DNA of 64,000 bases. Source: JABDQA01 sp963824415 (GTDB taxonomy: Bacteria; Desulfobacterota; Desulfobulbia; Desulfobulbales; Desulfocapsaceae). Positions 51,806 through 61,131 of the stretch are shown here, one piece after another (position 1 is the stretch's first letter; every line of letters starts with the position of its first letter). Location of the stretch: assembly GCA_963824415.1 (NCBI GenBank), contig CAWGPM010000002.1, forward strand, positions 620,001 to 684,000, given 5' to 3'. Made by a program: the position numbers and the translations under genes. The notes beneath the pieces were generated by a model. The model was not told where the DNA came from and searched no databases. It saw only the letters and a program-made list of their open reading frames with translations.

Positions 51806-52780
51806 ATGAAAAGAAAAGCATCGTTATTGGCGGCCCTGATTTTTGGCTTTGGTATGGTATTCAGTTCTGCTGCAGTAGCTGATACCACCTTTGTGACCAT
51901 AGGCACCGGCGGAGTAACCGGTGTTTACTATCCAACCGGTGGTGCCATTGCCCGCCTGGTCAACAAGGGTAAAAAAGAGCACGGTATCCGGGCCTCGGTT
52001 GAGAGTACCGGCGGCTCCGTGTACAACCTCAATGCCATCGCTTCCGGAGAGCTCGATATGGGTGTGGCCCAGTCGGACTGGCAGTATCATGCCTATAACG
52101 GCACAGACAAATTTGCCGAAAAAGGACCGAACAAAGATCTGCGTTCGGTATTTTCCGTGCACCCTGAGCCGTTCACCGTTGTGGCCCGGGCGGACGCCGG
52201 TATCAAGAACTTTGAGGACCTCAAAGGCAAGCGGGTCAATGTCGGTAATCCGGGATCTGGCCAGCGCGGTACCATGGAAGTTCTGATGGAGAAACTCGGC
52301 TGGACCATGGATGATTTCAAGCTGGCTTCAGAGCTCAAGCCGGCCGAGCAGTCACAGGCACTGTGCGACAACAAGATTGACGCCTTTGTCTACACGGTTG
52401 GTCATCCGAATGGATCCATCAAGGAAGCAACCACTTCCTGTGATGCGGTTATAGTCAATGTTACCGGTCCAGCGGTCGATGCGCTCGTTGCTGATAACCC
52501 CTATTACCGGTATGCGACGATCCCTGGCGGAATGTATCGCGGCACCGATGAAGACGCCAAGACATTCGGCGTTGGGGCAACTTTCGTTACCTCTGCCAAA
52601 GTTCCGGACAATGTGATTTATGTGGTGGTTCAGTCTGTTTTCGAGAACTTCGACGACTTCAAGAAGCTGCATCCGGCATTCAGTGTTCTGAAGAAAGAGG
52701 AAATGGTCAAGGACGGCCTTTCCGCACCGCTGCACGATGGTGCAGTCAAGTACTATAAAGAAGTGGGACTGATCCAGTAG
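51806..52780 (+). CDS. TAXI-family TRAP transporter substrate-binding protein
   Basis: The 324-residue protein has a signal peptide (cleavage near AAVADTT) and the TAXI receptor signature: FVTIGTGGVTGVYYPTGGAI, ESTGGSVYNLNAI and NVGNPGSGQRGTMEVL. It would bind glutamate-like or other carboxylates for the fused permease downstream. A hairpin after its stop probably limits read-through. TAXI receptors always pair with fused DctQM permeases, as here. Confidence 0.93.
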   Translation: MKRKASLLAALIFGFGMVFSSAAVADTTFVTIGTGGVTGVYYPTGGAIARLVNKGKKEHGIRASVESTGGSVYNLNAIASGELDMGVAQSDWQYHAYNGTDKFAEKGPNKDLRSVFSVHPEPFTVVARADAGIKNFEDLKGKRVNVGNPGSGQRGTMEVLMEKLGWTMDDFKLASELKPAEQSQALCDNKIDAFVYTVGHPNGSIKEATTSCDAVIVNVTGPAVDALVADNPYYRYATIPGGMYRGTDEDAKTFGVGATFVTSAKVPDNVIYVVVQSVFENFDDFKKLHPAFSVLKKEEMVKDGLSAPLHDGAVKYYKEVGLIQ

Positions 52781-52809
52781 TCGGCTTCTTTATGCAGCAA
52801 TAAACAGGT

Positions 52810-52840
52810 ATGCGCGATTCTCTGAAGAGTCGCGCATTAT
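52810..52840 (+). terminator. Intercistronic hairpin after the TAXI receptor
   Basis: ATGCGCGA (52810-52817) pairs with TCGCGCAT (52830-52837), with an inner TCT/AGA extension, followed by a T-rich stretch. A partial terminator is likely. Confidence 0.6.
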
Positions 52841-53053
52841 TGTTTGCTTTCCGTCGCATGGCCGGATTCCCGGCCGTGCCGTTACCGGCCGGAATTAATT
52901 GCGCAGTCAGGCCGCATGTTTCAAGGCCGGATAAACTGATACATGGTCCCAATGACCGGTTCTTGACATTGGCTGAGGCCACGTATACCCGATGATCAGA
53001 GCAGCTTGCATTTATCTGCTGTTTTTGTCGGGCGCCAGAGAGGAGCCACGAAC

Positions 53054-55636
53054 ATGACGACACCCACTGAAAAACCTCAAGCCGCGGATAATGTGCATGA
53101 AATGATTGCCGAGGTGGATACCGGTGGACGCAATCCTGTCGGTTCGATCCCGAAGCGAGTCCTGTTCTTCGTGCCGCTTGCCTGGACCCTGTTTCAGCTC
53201 TGGTATGCATCGCCCCTGCCGTTCATGTTTAATTTTTTTGTGATTAACTCGACCGAGGCGCGGGCCATTCATCTGGCCTTTGCAATGTTTCTCGCCTATA
53301 CGGCCTTTCCGACATTCAAATCATCACCCAGAAATTATATTCCGGTGCAGGATTGGGGGCTGGCTCTGGTGGCGGCGTTCAGCTCTGCCTACATGTTTTT
53401 ATTTTATTCGGCCATTGCCCAGAGACCGGGAGACCCAACCACGCTTGATCTGGTAGTGGCGGTGATCGGCTTGATCCTGCTGCTCGAGGCGACCCGCAGA
53501 GCGCTTGGGCCTCCGCTGATGGTAGTCGCCGCGATCTTTCTGATCTACACCTTTGCCGGTCAGCATATGCCGGAGGTTATCGCCCATAAGGGGGCCAGCT
53601 TGACCAAGGGCATGACCCATTACTGGTTGACCACGGAAGGTGTTTTCGGTGTGGCGCTGGGTGTCTCCACCGGCATGGTGTTCATGTTCGTCTTGTTCGG
53701 TTCGCTGCTGGAGACGGCAGGGGCCGGCAACTATTTTATCCGGACCGCCTTTGCCGGCCTTGGGCATATGCGCGGCGGACCGGCGAAGGCAGCCGTTCTT
53801 TCCTCGGCAATGACCGGTCTGGTCTCCGGGTCTTCAATTGCCAATGTGGTGACCACCGGCACTTTCACCATCCCGTTGATGAAAAAGGTAGGATTCTCTG
53901 CTGAAAAAGCCGGTGCGGTGGAGGTGGCCTCGTCGACCAACGGTCAGTTGACCCCGCCGGTTATGGGGGCGGCGGCCTTTCTAATGGTGGAATATGTCGG
54001 TATTTCCTATATTGACGTGATCAAACACGCCTTTCTGCCAGCGCTTATCTCCTATATCGCCCTGATCTATATCGTTCATCTTGAGGCCTGTAAGCTTGGG
54101 CTTAAGGGGCTGCCTAAACGGCAGACCAGGACCCTGGCCCAGAGCCTGCTCTCGTTCGTCGGAACCATTGTTATTCTGATCGTGACCGGTGCCGCAACCT
54201 ATTTCGGGCTCGGCTGGATCAAGACCGTGGCCGGAGACGCGACGATCTGGATTGTCGTGGTCCTGCTCTTTGTCGCTTACCTGGCACTGCTGATGCTGGC
54301 TTGCCGGGTACCGGAACTGGAGCTGACCACCGAGATCACAGAATTGCCGCCGCTGGGCTCGACCGCCCAGGCCGGCTATTATTTTCTGCTGCCGATCGTT
54401 GTTCTGATGTGGTGCCTGACGGTGGAGCGGCTTTCGCCCGCGCTTTCCGCTTTCTGGGCAACGGTCCTGATGATCTTCATCGTGCTCACCCAGCGGCCGC
54501 TCAAAGGGATGATGAGAAAGCTCGGCGGGGACGATTACTCTTTTAAGCGCGGTTGGCAGGACCTGATCAACGGCATGGTGTCCGGTGCTAAAAATATGAT
54601 CGGCATCGGCGTGGCCACCGCGGCGGCGGGTATCGTCGTCGGAACGGTTACTCTGACCGGCATCGGGCTGGTGATGACCGAATTCGTCGAGTTCATCTCC
54701 GGCGGCAACCTGTTTCTGATTCTCTTGTTCACTGCCGGCATCAGCCTGCTGCTTGGCATGGGATTGCCGACTACGGCCAACTATATCGTGGTCTCCACCC
54801 TGATGGCCCCGGTCATCGTCGCGCTGGGGGCCCAGAACGGCCTGATCGTACCGCTGATTGCGGTGCATCTGTTTGTCTTCTACTTCGGCATCCTGGCCGA
54901 TGATACACCGCCTGTGGGGCTGGCCGCCTTTGCCGCGGCGGGCATCTCGGGCGGTGATCCGATTCGAACCGGTATCCAGGGGTTTACCTACGATATCAGG
55001 ACCGCGATTCTGCCGTTTATCTTTATCTTCAATACCGAGATTCTGATGATCGGTATCGGTTCGCCGCTGCACTTTATCGTGGTGGTGAGTGCGGCGATTA
55101 TCGCGATGCTCGTTTTTGCTGCGGCCACGCAGGGTTTCTGGTTAACAAAATGCAAGATCTGGGAGACGCTCGGCCTTCTGCTGGCTGCTTTTATCCTGTT
55201 CCGGCCGGGTTTTTTCTGGGATCAGCTCTATCCTGAGTTAATCGTGCAGCCGGCGGACAACTTGATTCAGATTGTCGAGAAAATGGAGCCCGGTTCGCAG
55301 CTGCGCATGGAACTCAAGGGCGAGCGCATGGACGGCAGCGAGTTCACCATGGTGGTGATGCTGCCGGTCGGGGATGAACCAAGCGGCGCCGAGCGCCTTC
55401 AGGCTATCGGGTTTGAGACCAGGGAAGAAGAGGGCAGCATCTTTGTCGACACGGTGGTTTTTGGCAGTGCGGCGGAGAAGGCGCGGCTCGACTTCGATCA
55501 GCAGATTCTCAACGTGCAGGTACCCAACGAGCGCCCGCCGAAACAGCTGATGTTTATCCCGGCCCTGCTGTTGCTAGGTTTGATCTGGTTTCTCCAGCGC
55601 GGTCGGATCAGAAAGCAGCAGTCGGCTGCAGCGTGA
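53054..55636 (+). CDS. TRAP transporter fused permease (DctQM) with C-terminal extension
   Basis: An 860-residue membrane protein combining the small and large TRAP subunits, as usual with TAXI receptors. The DctM part contains GLVSGSSIANVVTTGTFTIP, EVASSTNGQLTPPVMGA and GLPTTANYIV. The C-terminus has a ~160-residue soluble extension of the DUF3394 type, ending in one more membrane helix. I chose the ATG at 53054, after AGAGGAGCC; the open frame runs 48 bases further upstream. Confidence 0.93.
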   Translation: MTTPTEKPQAADNVHEMIAEVDTGGRNPVGSIPKRVLFFVPLAWTLFQLWYASPLPFMFNFFVINSTEARAIHLAFAMFLAYTAFPTFKSSPRNYIPVQDWGLALVAAFSSAYMFLFYSAIAQRPGDPTTLDLVVAVIGLILLLEATRRALGPPLMVVAAIFLIYTFAGQHMPEVIAHKGASLTKGMTHYWLTTEGVFGVALGVSTGMVFMFVLFGSLLETAGAGNYFIRTAFAGLGHMRGGPAKAAVLSSAMTGLVSGSSIANVVTTGTFTIPLMKKVGFSAEKAGAVEVASSTNGQLTPPVMGAAAFLMVEYVGISYIDVIKHAFLPALISYIALIYIVHLEACKLGLKGLPKRQTRTLAQSLLSFVGTIVILIVTGAATYFGLGWIKTVAGDATIWIVVVLLFVAYLALLMLACRVPELELTTEITELPPLGSTAQAGYYFLLPIVVLMWCLTVERLSPALSAFWATVLMIFIVLTQRPLKGMMRKLGGDDYSFKRGWQDLINGMVSGAKNMIGIGVATAAAGIVVGTVTLTGIGLVMTEFVEFISGGNLFLILLFTAGISLLLGMGLPTTANYIVVSTLMAPVIVALGAQNGLIVPLIAVHLFVFYFGILADDTPPVGLAAFAAAGISGGDPIRTGIQGFTYDIRTAILPFIFIFNTEILMIGIGSPLHFIVVVSAAIIAMLVFAAATQGFWLTKCKIWETLGLLLAAFILFRPGFFWDQLYPELIVQPADNLIQIVEKMEPGSQLRMELKGERMDGSEFTMVVMLPVGDEPSGAERLQAIGFETREEEGSIFVDTVVFGSAAEKARLDFDQQILNVQVPNERPPKQLMFIPALLLLGLIWFLQRGRIRKQQSAAA

Positions 55637-55735
55637 TGGAAAGCTGTTGACAGGCGGCTCTATCCTCGCTTGATCTTGTGTAGACCCATCTAACCAGGGC
55701 TTGCTGCGGTTGCGTAAGCTCAGGAGGATACGTTC

Positions 55736-56230
55736 ATGATAAAAAAAATTTTGGTTCCGCTGGCATTTTCAAAGTACTCGCGTGGCATCCTTGACTTTGC
55801 GGCATTCATCGCAGAATCCGCAGGGGCCGAGCTTCTGGTGGTAAATGTCATCAACGAACGGGACCTCGAAGCGGTCAACAAGATCACCTCTTTTGGCTAC
55901 AAGGTCGACAGCGATAAGTATCTGCAGATTGTCAAAGAGGAACGGCGTCGGGAAATCACCTCGATGTCTGAACATCTTACCCTACCCGACGACAAGGTAT
56001 CCTTTACGTTCCTGGTAGGTGATCCGACCAGCGAACTGCTGCGCCTGGTGGTCGAGTCCGAGGTCGATCTGGTGGTAATGGGTGTCAAGACCCGGGATAT
56101 CGCAAATATCTTTGCCGGATCGGTGGCGGAACGTATGTTCAGAAAATGCCCGGTGCCGATTGTTTCCTACCGAGGTGATGACATTGCCGAACGTCTGCGC
56201 AAGCAGGTCTACAAGCACATTATCGATTAG
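55736..56230 (+). CDS. Universal stress protein (UspA family)
   Basis: The 164-residue protein has the Usp fold: KKILVPLAFSKYS at the N-terminus and a GxxG...S pattern (VMGVKTRDIANIFAGSVAERMF) near residue 115-135, where ATP-binding Usps have GxxGxxxxxxxxG(S/T). The middle contains LVGDPTSELLRLV. It is 99 bases after the TRAP permease and ends at a strong terminator. Usp proteins often accompany TRAP transporters and may regulate them, as TeaD does. Confidence 0.88.
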   Translation: MIKKILVPLAFSKYSRGILDFAAFIAESAGAELLVVNVINERDLEAVNKITSFGYKVDSDKYLQIVKEERRREITSMSEHLTLPDDKVSFTFLVGDPTSELLRLVVESEVDLVVMGVKTRDIANIFAGSVAERMFRKCPVPIVSYRGDDIAERLRKQVYKHIID

Positions 56231-56257
56231 TAGCTTCTGGTCTAAACTGCGGGGAAA

Positions 56258-56286
56258 AAGAAGAGGCTTTGCCTCTTCTTTTTTTT
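56258..56286 (+). terminator. Rho-independent terminator of the TAXI-TRAP-usp operon
   Basis: AAGAAGAGGC (56258-56267), loop TTT, GCCTCTTCTT (56271-56280), then six more Ts. Confidence 0.92.
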
Positions 56287-56361
56287 GGCCCGCAGACTAT
56301 GTTGGTGTTATCCAGTGACGATGATTTTAACCAAGAGATCAGCAGCAACCTGAATAGTTCA

Positions 56362-56459
56362 CGAGTTGAGACGGCCTGCAAGCCGAGGAGACTTGGGGAA
56401 GGCTATATACATAAGGCCTTGCCCAAAAGCGACGCGGGCTAGCAGGCCGTATCGACTCG
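56362..56459 (+). ncRNA. Candidate structured RNA, long hairpin with internal loop
   Basis: Positions 56362-56379 pair with 56442-56459 over 18 positions, with one G-U and a single mismatch. Inside, AGCC/GGCT (56381-56384/56437-56440) adds four pairs. After an internal loop, 56395-56403 pairs with 56416-56424 (8 of 9) around a 12-base loop. It sits alone in the 388-base gap between uspA and polA, after a terminator, so it is not a by-product of those genes. The strand is not proven. It has none of the SRP-RNA loop, RNase P or riboswitch motifs I know; a 6S-like RNA is possible but shorter than usual. Confidence 0.5.
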
Positions 56460-56540
56460 CCCGAAGGGTGGAAATGCTGTCTTTTCAGCACGATTTAAAA
56501 AGGGTACAAACTGTGTTGTTTGCATGATTGTGCAACTTTA

Positions 56541-56562
56541 GAACAATCTTTTGATATTGTTC
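56541..56562 (+). promoter_or_regulatory. Inverted repeat upstream of polA
   Basis: GAACAAT (56541-56547) and ATTGTTC (56556-56562) form a perfect 7-bp inverted repeat with an 8-base spacer. GATAAT follows at 56564-56569 and could be a -10 box, so the repeat would overlap the promoter and could be an operator. Confidence 0.35.
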
Positions 56563-56618
56563 AGATAATAATAGTTTTCGATGTTTTTCCATGAACGTCA
56601 GGCTGAAGCGAGGGCGAG

Positions 56619-59291
56619 GTGGCTGAAACAATCTATCTGATCGATGGCAGTGCTTTTATTTACCGGGCATTTCATGCGATTGCACCATTGACAAATGCGG
56701 CAGGGTTCCAGACCAATGCGGTCTATGGCTTTATCAATATCGTTAAAAAACTGCTCAGGGAACATGAGCCGTCCCATGTCGCGGTGGCCTTCGACAGCAG
56801 GGGCGAGGTGTTCAGGCACCAGATGTACCCCGAGTACAAGGCCAACCGGCCGCCGATGCCCGATGAACTGGCTGCTCAGATTCCCTATATCAAGGACGTC
56901 GCCCGGGCGCTAGGGCTGGTCAGTTTCGAAGAACAGGGCATCGAGGCGGATGATATCATCGCCACCGCCGCCCGGCGCCTCAGCGCCCAGGGCTGCCGGG
57001 TAATCGTCGTCTCCGGTGACAAGGATCTGCTGCAGCTGATCAACGATTCGGTGACCATGTGGGATCCGATGAGTGACAGGACCATGGATGCCGGCTTCGT
57101 TCAGGAAAAATATCAGGTTGAGCCTGGGCGGCTGCTCGACTGCTTCGCGCTGATCGGCGACAGTTCCGACAATGTTCCGGGGGTTCCGGGAATCGGTCCC
57201 AAGGGTGCAGCCAAACTGATTGCGGAGCATGGTTCGCTGGATCAGCTCTATGAAGATCTGGACTCACTCAAACCGTCCAAAATGAAGCAGAAGCTGAGCG
57301 AGAACAAAAACGCCGCGTTTTTGTCGCGGGATCTGATCCGCTTGAAAGAGGACGTCGATATCCCGACCGGGCCGGCCGACTATCAGCTTCGTGATCCGGA
57401 CCAGCAGAAACTCAAGGATATCTATGCAGAATTGGGCTTTTCCACACTGCTCAAAGAGCTCGACTCGGTTGCAGCACCCATTGAAACCGCTGGGTTTACC
57501 TGCATCGCCACCCCCGAAGCACTCGCTGAACTGCGCAGCGCGCTGGCTTCGGTAGAGCTGATCGCAATCGATACCGAAACCACCTCGCTTGATGTCAGAA
57601 GGGCCGAACTGGTCGGTATTTCTATTGGTATCAGTGCTGACAAATGCTTCTATATCCCGCTTGGACACCGCGGTGATGACGGCGCCCTGATCAGTTCCCA
57701 GCTTGCCATGAAAGAGGTCTCAGAGGTCCTGGAGCCGATATTGCGCTCCGACTCGGTTGCCAAGCTGGCGCACAATCTGAAATATGACTATGGCGTGCTC
57801 AAACACACCATGAGCTTAGAGCTGAACGGTCCCCTGATCGACACGATGATCGCGGCCTACCTGGTGGAGCCGTCCAGGCGATCGTTCAAACTTGACGACC
57901 TCTGTTTCGAGCTGGGCGTGAAATTGACTTCCTATCAGCAGGTGACCGGGGGCGACAAACGCGAAGACGCTTTTGCCTATGTGGCAATCGAGCGGGCCTG
58001 CAACTATTCCTGTGAGGATGTGCATGGGACCCTGCTGCTCTGGCAGCATTACCAGCCGCTGCTTGAAGAGGGCCGACAGGTCGAGCTTTTCTCCGAGGTG
58101 GAGATGCGGCTGGTGCCGATCCTGGAAGAAATGGAGGCCATCGGCATCAGGATCGACCCCGGCCAGCTCGATGTTCTGGCTGCTGAGTTCAGCACGAAAC
58201 TGGTAGAGCTTGAAAAAACGATCCATCGGGTCGCCGGACATCCGTTTAATATCAATTCTCCCCAGCAGCTCGGCACCGTATTGTTCGAGGAACTGGGGCT
58301 GCCCCACGGCAGGAAAACCAAGACCGGCTATTCCACCGATATCAAAGTGCTCGAAAGACTTGCCCCAGCCCACGAGTTGCCGGCCTTGATCATCGAATAC
58401 CGCAATCTGGCCAAACTGCTTTCCACCTACGTGGAAAAACTGGCCGGGCTGATCGATCCGAACACCGGCCGGGTGCACACCTCGTTCAACCAGACGGTGA
58501 CCGCCACCGGCAGGCTTTCGAGCAGCAACCCTAACCTCCAGAATATTCCGATCAGGGGAGAGGAAGGCGCCAGGATCAGGGAGGCCTTCGTCCCGGAGTC
58601 CGGCAAGGTGTTTCTGTTCGGCGACTATTCGCAGATCGATCTCCGGGTGCTGGCCCACTATTCACAGGATCCGGCTTTGATCCAGGCCTTCAGGCAGGGA
58701 GAAGACATCCACACCCGTACCGCGGCGGAGGTATTCTCGGTCTCGCCGCTGCTGGTCACCTCGGATATGCGGCGGGTCGCAAAGTCGATCAATTTCGGTA
58801 TTGTATACGGAATGAGCAGCTTCGGGCTGGCCAATCAACTGCAGATCAGCAGGCGGGAGGCGACGCGCTTTATCGAGCGCTACTTCAATCTCTACCGGGG
58901 CGTCAAACAGTTCATGGAAGACATCGTCGAACAGGCCCGCCGGGATGGCTATGTCACCACCCTGCTGAACCGCCGGCGCTACCTGCCGGAAATCACCGCA
59001 GCAAATAAAATGCGCCGCGAATTTGCCGAGCGGGCCGCGCTGAATACGCCGATTCAGGGAACGGCGGCGGACATCATCAAACTGGCTATGATCCGGGTGG
59101 ATGAGATCCTGGAAGAGAAAAAGAGTTCTGCTAAAATGATCCTGCAGATCCACGATGAACTGGTTTTCGAGCTCAGTCCCGAGGAATGCGAAGTGCTGCA
59201 GCCGATCATTCAACGCACCATGGAAGAGGCCATGGAACTCGACGTGCCGCTGGTGGTCAATATGGAGTCGGGAACCAGCCTGGCCAAGTAA
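56619..59291 (+). CDS. polA: DNA polymerase I
   Basis: An 890-residue three-domain polymerase starting with GTG. Residues 1-290 form the 5'-3' exonuclease (YLIDGSAFIYRAFHA, EADDIIA, SGDKDLLQL). Residues 300-490 form the 3'-5' exonuclease with DTET, NLKYDYG and YSCED kept, so proofreading is probably active. Residues 500-890 are the polymerase, with GDYSQIDLRVLAHYS and HDELVFEL. It removes Okazaki primers and fills repair gaps. It ends 19 bases from the convergent gltA stop. Confidence 0.96.
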   Translation: MAETIYLIDGSAFIYRAFHAIAPLTNAAGFQTNAVYGFINIVKKLLREHEPSHVAVAFDSRGEVFRHQMYPEYKANRPPMPDELAAQIPYIKDVARALGLVSFEEQGIEADDIIATAARRLSAQGCRVIVVSGDKDLLQLINDSVTMWDPMSDRTMDAGFVQEKYQVEPGRLLDCFALIGDSSDNVPGVPGIGPKGAAKLIAEHGSLDQLYEDLDSLKPSKMKQKLSENKNAAFLSRDLIRLKEDVDIPTGPADYQLRDPDQQKLKDIYAELGFSTLLKELDSVAAPIETAGFTCIATPEALAELRSALASVELIAIDTETTSLDVRRAELVGISIGISADKCFYIPLGHRGDDGALISSQLAMKEVSEVLEPILRSDSVAKLAHNLKYDYGVLKHTMSLELNGPLIDTMIAAYLVEPSRRSFKLDDLCFELGVKLTSYQQVTGGDKREDAFAYVAIERACNYSCEDVHGTLLLWQHYQPLLEEGRQVELFSEVEMRLVPILEEMEAIGIRIDPGQLDVLAAEFSTKLVELEKTIHRVAGHPFNINSPQQLGTVLFEELGLPHGRKTKTGYSTDIKVLERLAPAHELPALIIEYRNLAKLLSTYVEKLAGLIDPNTGRVHTSFNQTVTATGRLSSSNPNLQNIPIRGEEGARIREAFVPESGKVFLFGDYSQIDLRVLAHYSQDPALIQAFRQGEDIHTRTAAEVFSVSPLLVTSDMRRVAKSINFGIVYGMSSFGLANQLQISRREATRFIERYFNLYRGVKQFMEDIVEQARRDGYVTTLLNRRRYLPEITAANKMRREFAERAALNTPIQGTAADIIKLAMIRVDEILEEKKSSAKMILQIHDELVFELSPEECEVLQPIIQRTMEEAMELDVPLVVNMESGTSLAK

Positions 59292-59310
59292 TGGTGGTCA
59301 CGGTGGACAG

Positions 59311-60609
59311 CTAAGGCCGGTCGTCCATCGCCGCGAAGGGACGTTTGACCACTCCCTGGTAAATCTGGCGGGGCCGCCCGATGCGGTTGCTCTCCTTGTC
59401 CATGTGCATCTCCTGCCAGTGCGAGATCCAGCCCGGCAGTCGGCCCAGGGCAAACATCACGGTAAACATGTTGGTGGGGATGCCCATGGCCCGGTAGATC
59501 ATACCCGAGTAGAAATCGACGTTGGGGTAGAGGTTGCGGGAAACGAAATAGTCATCTCTGCTGACTCGGTATTCCAGTTCCTGGGCGATATCAAGCAGCG
59601 GATCCGAGATCTTCAGGGTGTCCAGGATCTCGTGGGTTGCTTCTTTGATGATCTTGGCCCGGGGGTCGTAGGTCTTGTAGACCCGGTGACCGAAGCCGGT
59701 GAGCCGGAAATCGGTGTCCCGGTCCTTGGCCATTTCAATATATTTGTCGAAATTCATGTCGTCGGCATAGATGGTCTCCAGCATCCTGATCACCGCCGCG
59801 TTGGCTCCGCCGTGCAGCGGGCCCCAGAGGGCGTTGACACCGGCTGAGATGGATGGGTAGAGCTTGACGCCGGCACTGCCCACCAGACGCACGGTGGAGG
59901 TGGAGCAGTTCTGTTCGTGGTCGGCGTGCAGGATCAGCAGTTTGTTGAGCGCAGATACCATCAGCGGTTCGATCTTGTAGGGCATATTGGGGCGGTCGAA
60001 CATCATGTTCAGGAAATTGCTGCAGTAGTTCAGGTCCGCTCTCGGGTAGACCAGTGGATGGCCGATACTCTTCTTGTAGGAGAAGGCGGCGATGGTTCTG
60101 ATCTTGGAAAGCAGCCGGGCGGTGGTGGTGGTGATTCCACCATACGGATCTTCATCGAGGTCCATTTCCGGGTAAAAATCATGCAGCGAGCCGATCATCG
60201 TGGAGAGGATCGACATCGGCGAGGCGTTGGGCGGGAAATGATCGAAGAAATGGATCATATCCTCGTGGATCAGCGCAAAGCGGATCATGTCGTAACGAAA
60301 CTGCTCGAGCTCTTTTTCGTTGGGCAACTCCCCGGTCAACAGCAGGTAGGCCACTTCGATGAATACGCAGTTGCTGGCCAGGTCTTCGATGTCATAACCC
60401 CGATAGCGCAGGATGCCGTTCTTGCCGTCCAGGTAGGTGATGCCCGATTCGCAGGAGCCGGTGTTCATATAACCGCTGTCCAGGGTAATATACCCGGTTT
60501 CGGGCAGCAGGTGGCGGATGTCGATGGCTTTTTCGCCGGCGGTGCTTTCAACAATTGGCAATTCGTGGGTTGTTCCGTCGATTATCAGTTGTACGGTGTT
60601 TGCGGGCAT
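59311..60609 (-). CDS. gltA: Citrate synthase
   Basis: A 432-residue type II (hexameric-size) citrate synthase. Catalytic residues are visible: ILHADHEQN and GPLHGGAN (His), GFGHRVYK (His/Arg) and the Asp before FYSG (VDFYSGMIY). The ATG at 60609 is preferred; upstream codons have no family similarity. It condenses acetyl-CoA with oxaloacetate. With KorDABC it supports a complete or partial TCA route. Confidence 0.95.
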   Translation of the reverse strand: MPANTVQLIIDGTTHELPIVESTAGEKAIDIRHLLPETGYITLDSGYMNTGSCESGITYLDGKNGILRYRGYDIEDLASNCVFIEVAYLLLTGELPNEKELEQFRYDMIRFALIHEDMIHFFDHFPPNASPMSILSTMIGSLHDFYPEMDLDEDPYGGITTTTARLLSKIRTIAAFSYKKSIGHPLVYPRADLNYCSNFLNMMFDRPNMPYKIEPLMVSALNKLLILHADHEQNCSTSTVRLVGSAGVKLYPSISAGVNALWGPLHGGANAAVIRMLETIYADDMNFDKYIEMAKDRDTDFRLTGFGHRVYKTYDPRAKIIKEATHEILDTLKISDPLLDIAQELEYRVSRDDYFVSRNLYPNVDFYSGMIYRAMGIPTNMFTVMFALGRLPGWISHWQEMHMDKESNRIGRPRQIYQGVVKRPFAAMDDRP

Positions 60610-61131
60610 GGTTCTTTCACCTTGGTAAGGTTGCTGAGGCGTTGTTGTTTTTGGTTGTGCGGTGCGTTGCAGGCGCCGCCTGTTGCCGTGCACGGTTTCT
60701 CAATATCCTGCAGCGGATCCAGAGACGGCATGAAATCCGAATCGGGCCTGTTATGCTAAAGAGGTGCCTCAGACAGGTTGGAATAGCCGAATGGCTGTGC
60801 AGGAAAACTGCTCAGACAACGAGTGCAGCAATTTGAATATAGCCGGTATTAGTGGTTTGGGCAAACCTTCTTTTCCTGACTGCTTGATGAATCGTCTATT
60901 TGGCTCATGACCAAACCCGCAATTCCAGCTGCCAGCAGCTTTGATGACCAGTTCCTGCGAAGCGGCCAGATTATCCGGCTGGTACGGGGCTGGCCGATTG
61001 CAACAGAACGTGGTAGCATGATCACTAAATGATCAGGGGCTCTTGGACCATGGTAAGTGATTGACCGGGTGGACTTGTTGGAACGGGCTCAGTCGGTGCC
61101 GGGCTCAGGAGCACAGGTGAACCGCTGAAAT
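60610..61131. other. Intergenic region upstream of gltA
   Basis: 522 bases without a supported gene. It holds one palindromic pair, TGATCA-ctaaa-TGATCA, at 61019-61035, which could be a regulator site for the plus-strand gene at 61132. No clear promoter is seen. Confidence 0.45.

Noticed and set aside
53981..55072. Long antisense frame (363 codons) inside the fused TRAP permease
   Set aside because: Composition (Asp/His/Gln/Arg-rich) is the mirror of membrane-protein codons; a shadow of the real gene.
56362..56459. SRP RNA, 6S RNA or riboswitch identity for the hairpin
   Set aside because: The SRP GGAAG/AGCAG loop and known riboswitch cores are absent, and the length is short for 6S RNA, so I left it unnamed.
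60555..60836. 93-codon frame opposite the gltA start
   Set aside because: It is largely antisense to gltA and its upstream region, rich in Arg/Cys, with no family.
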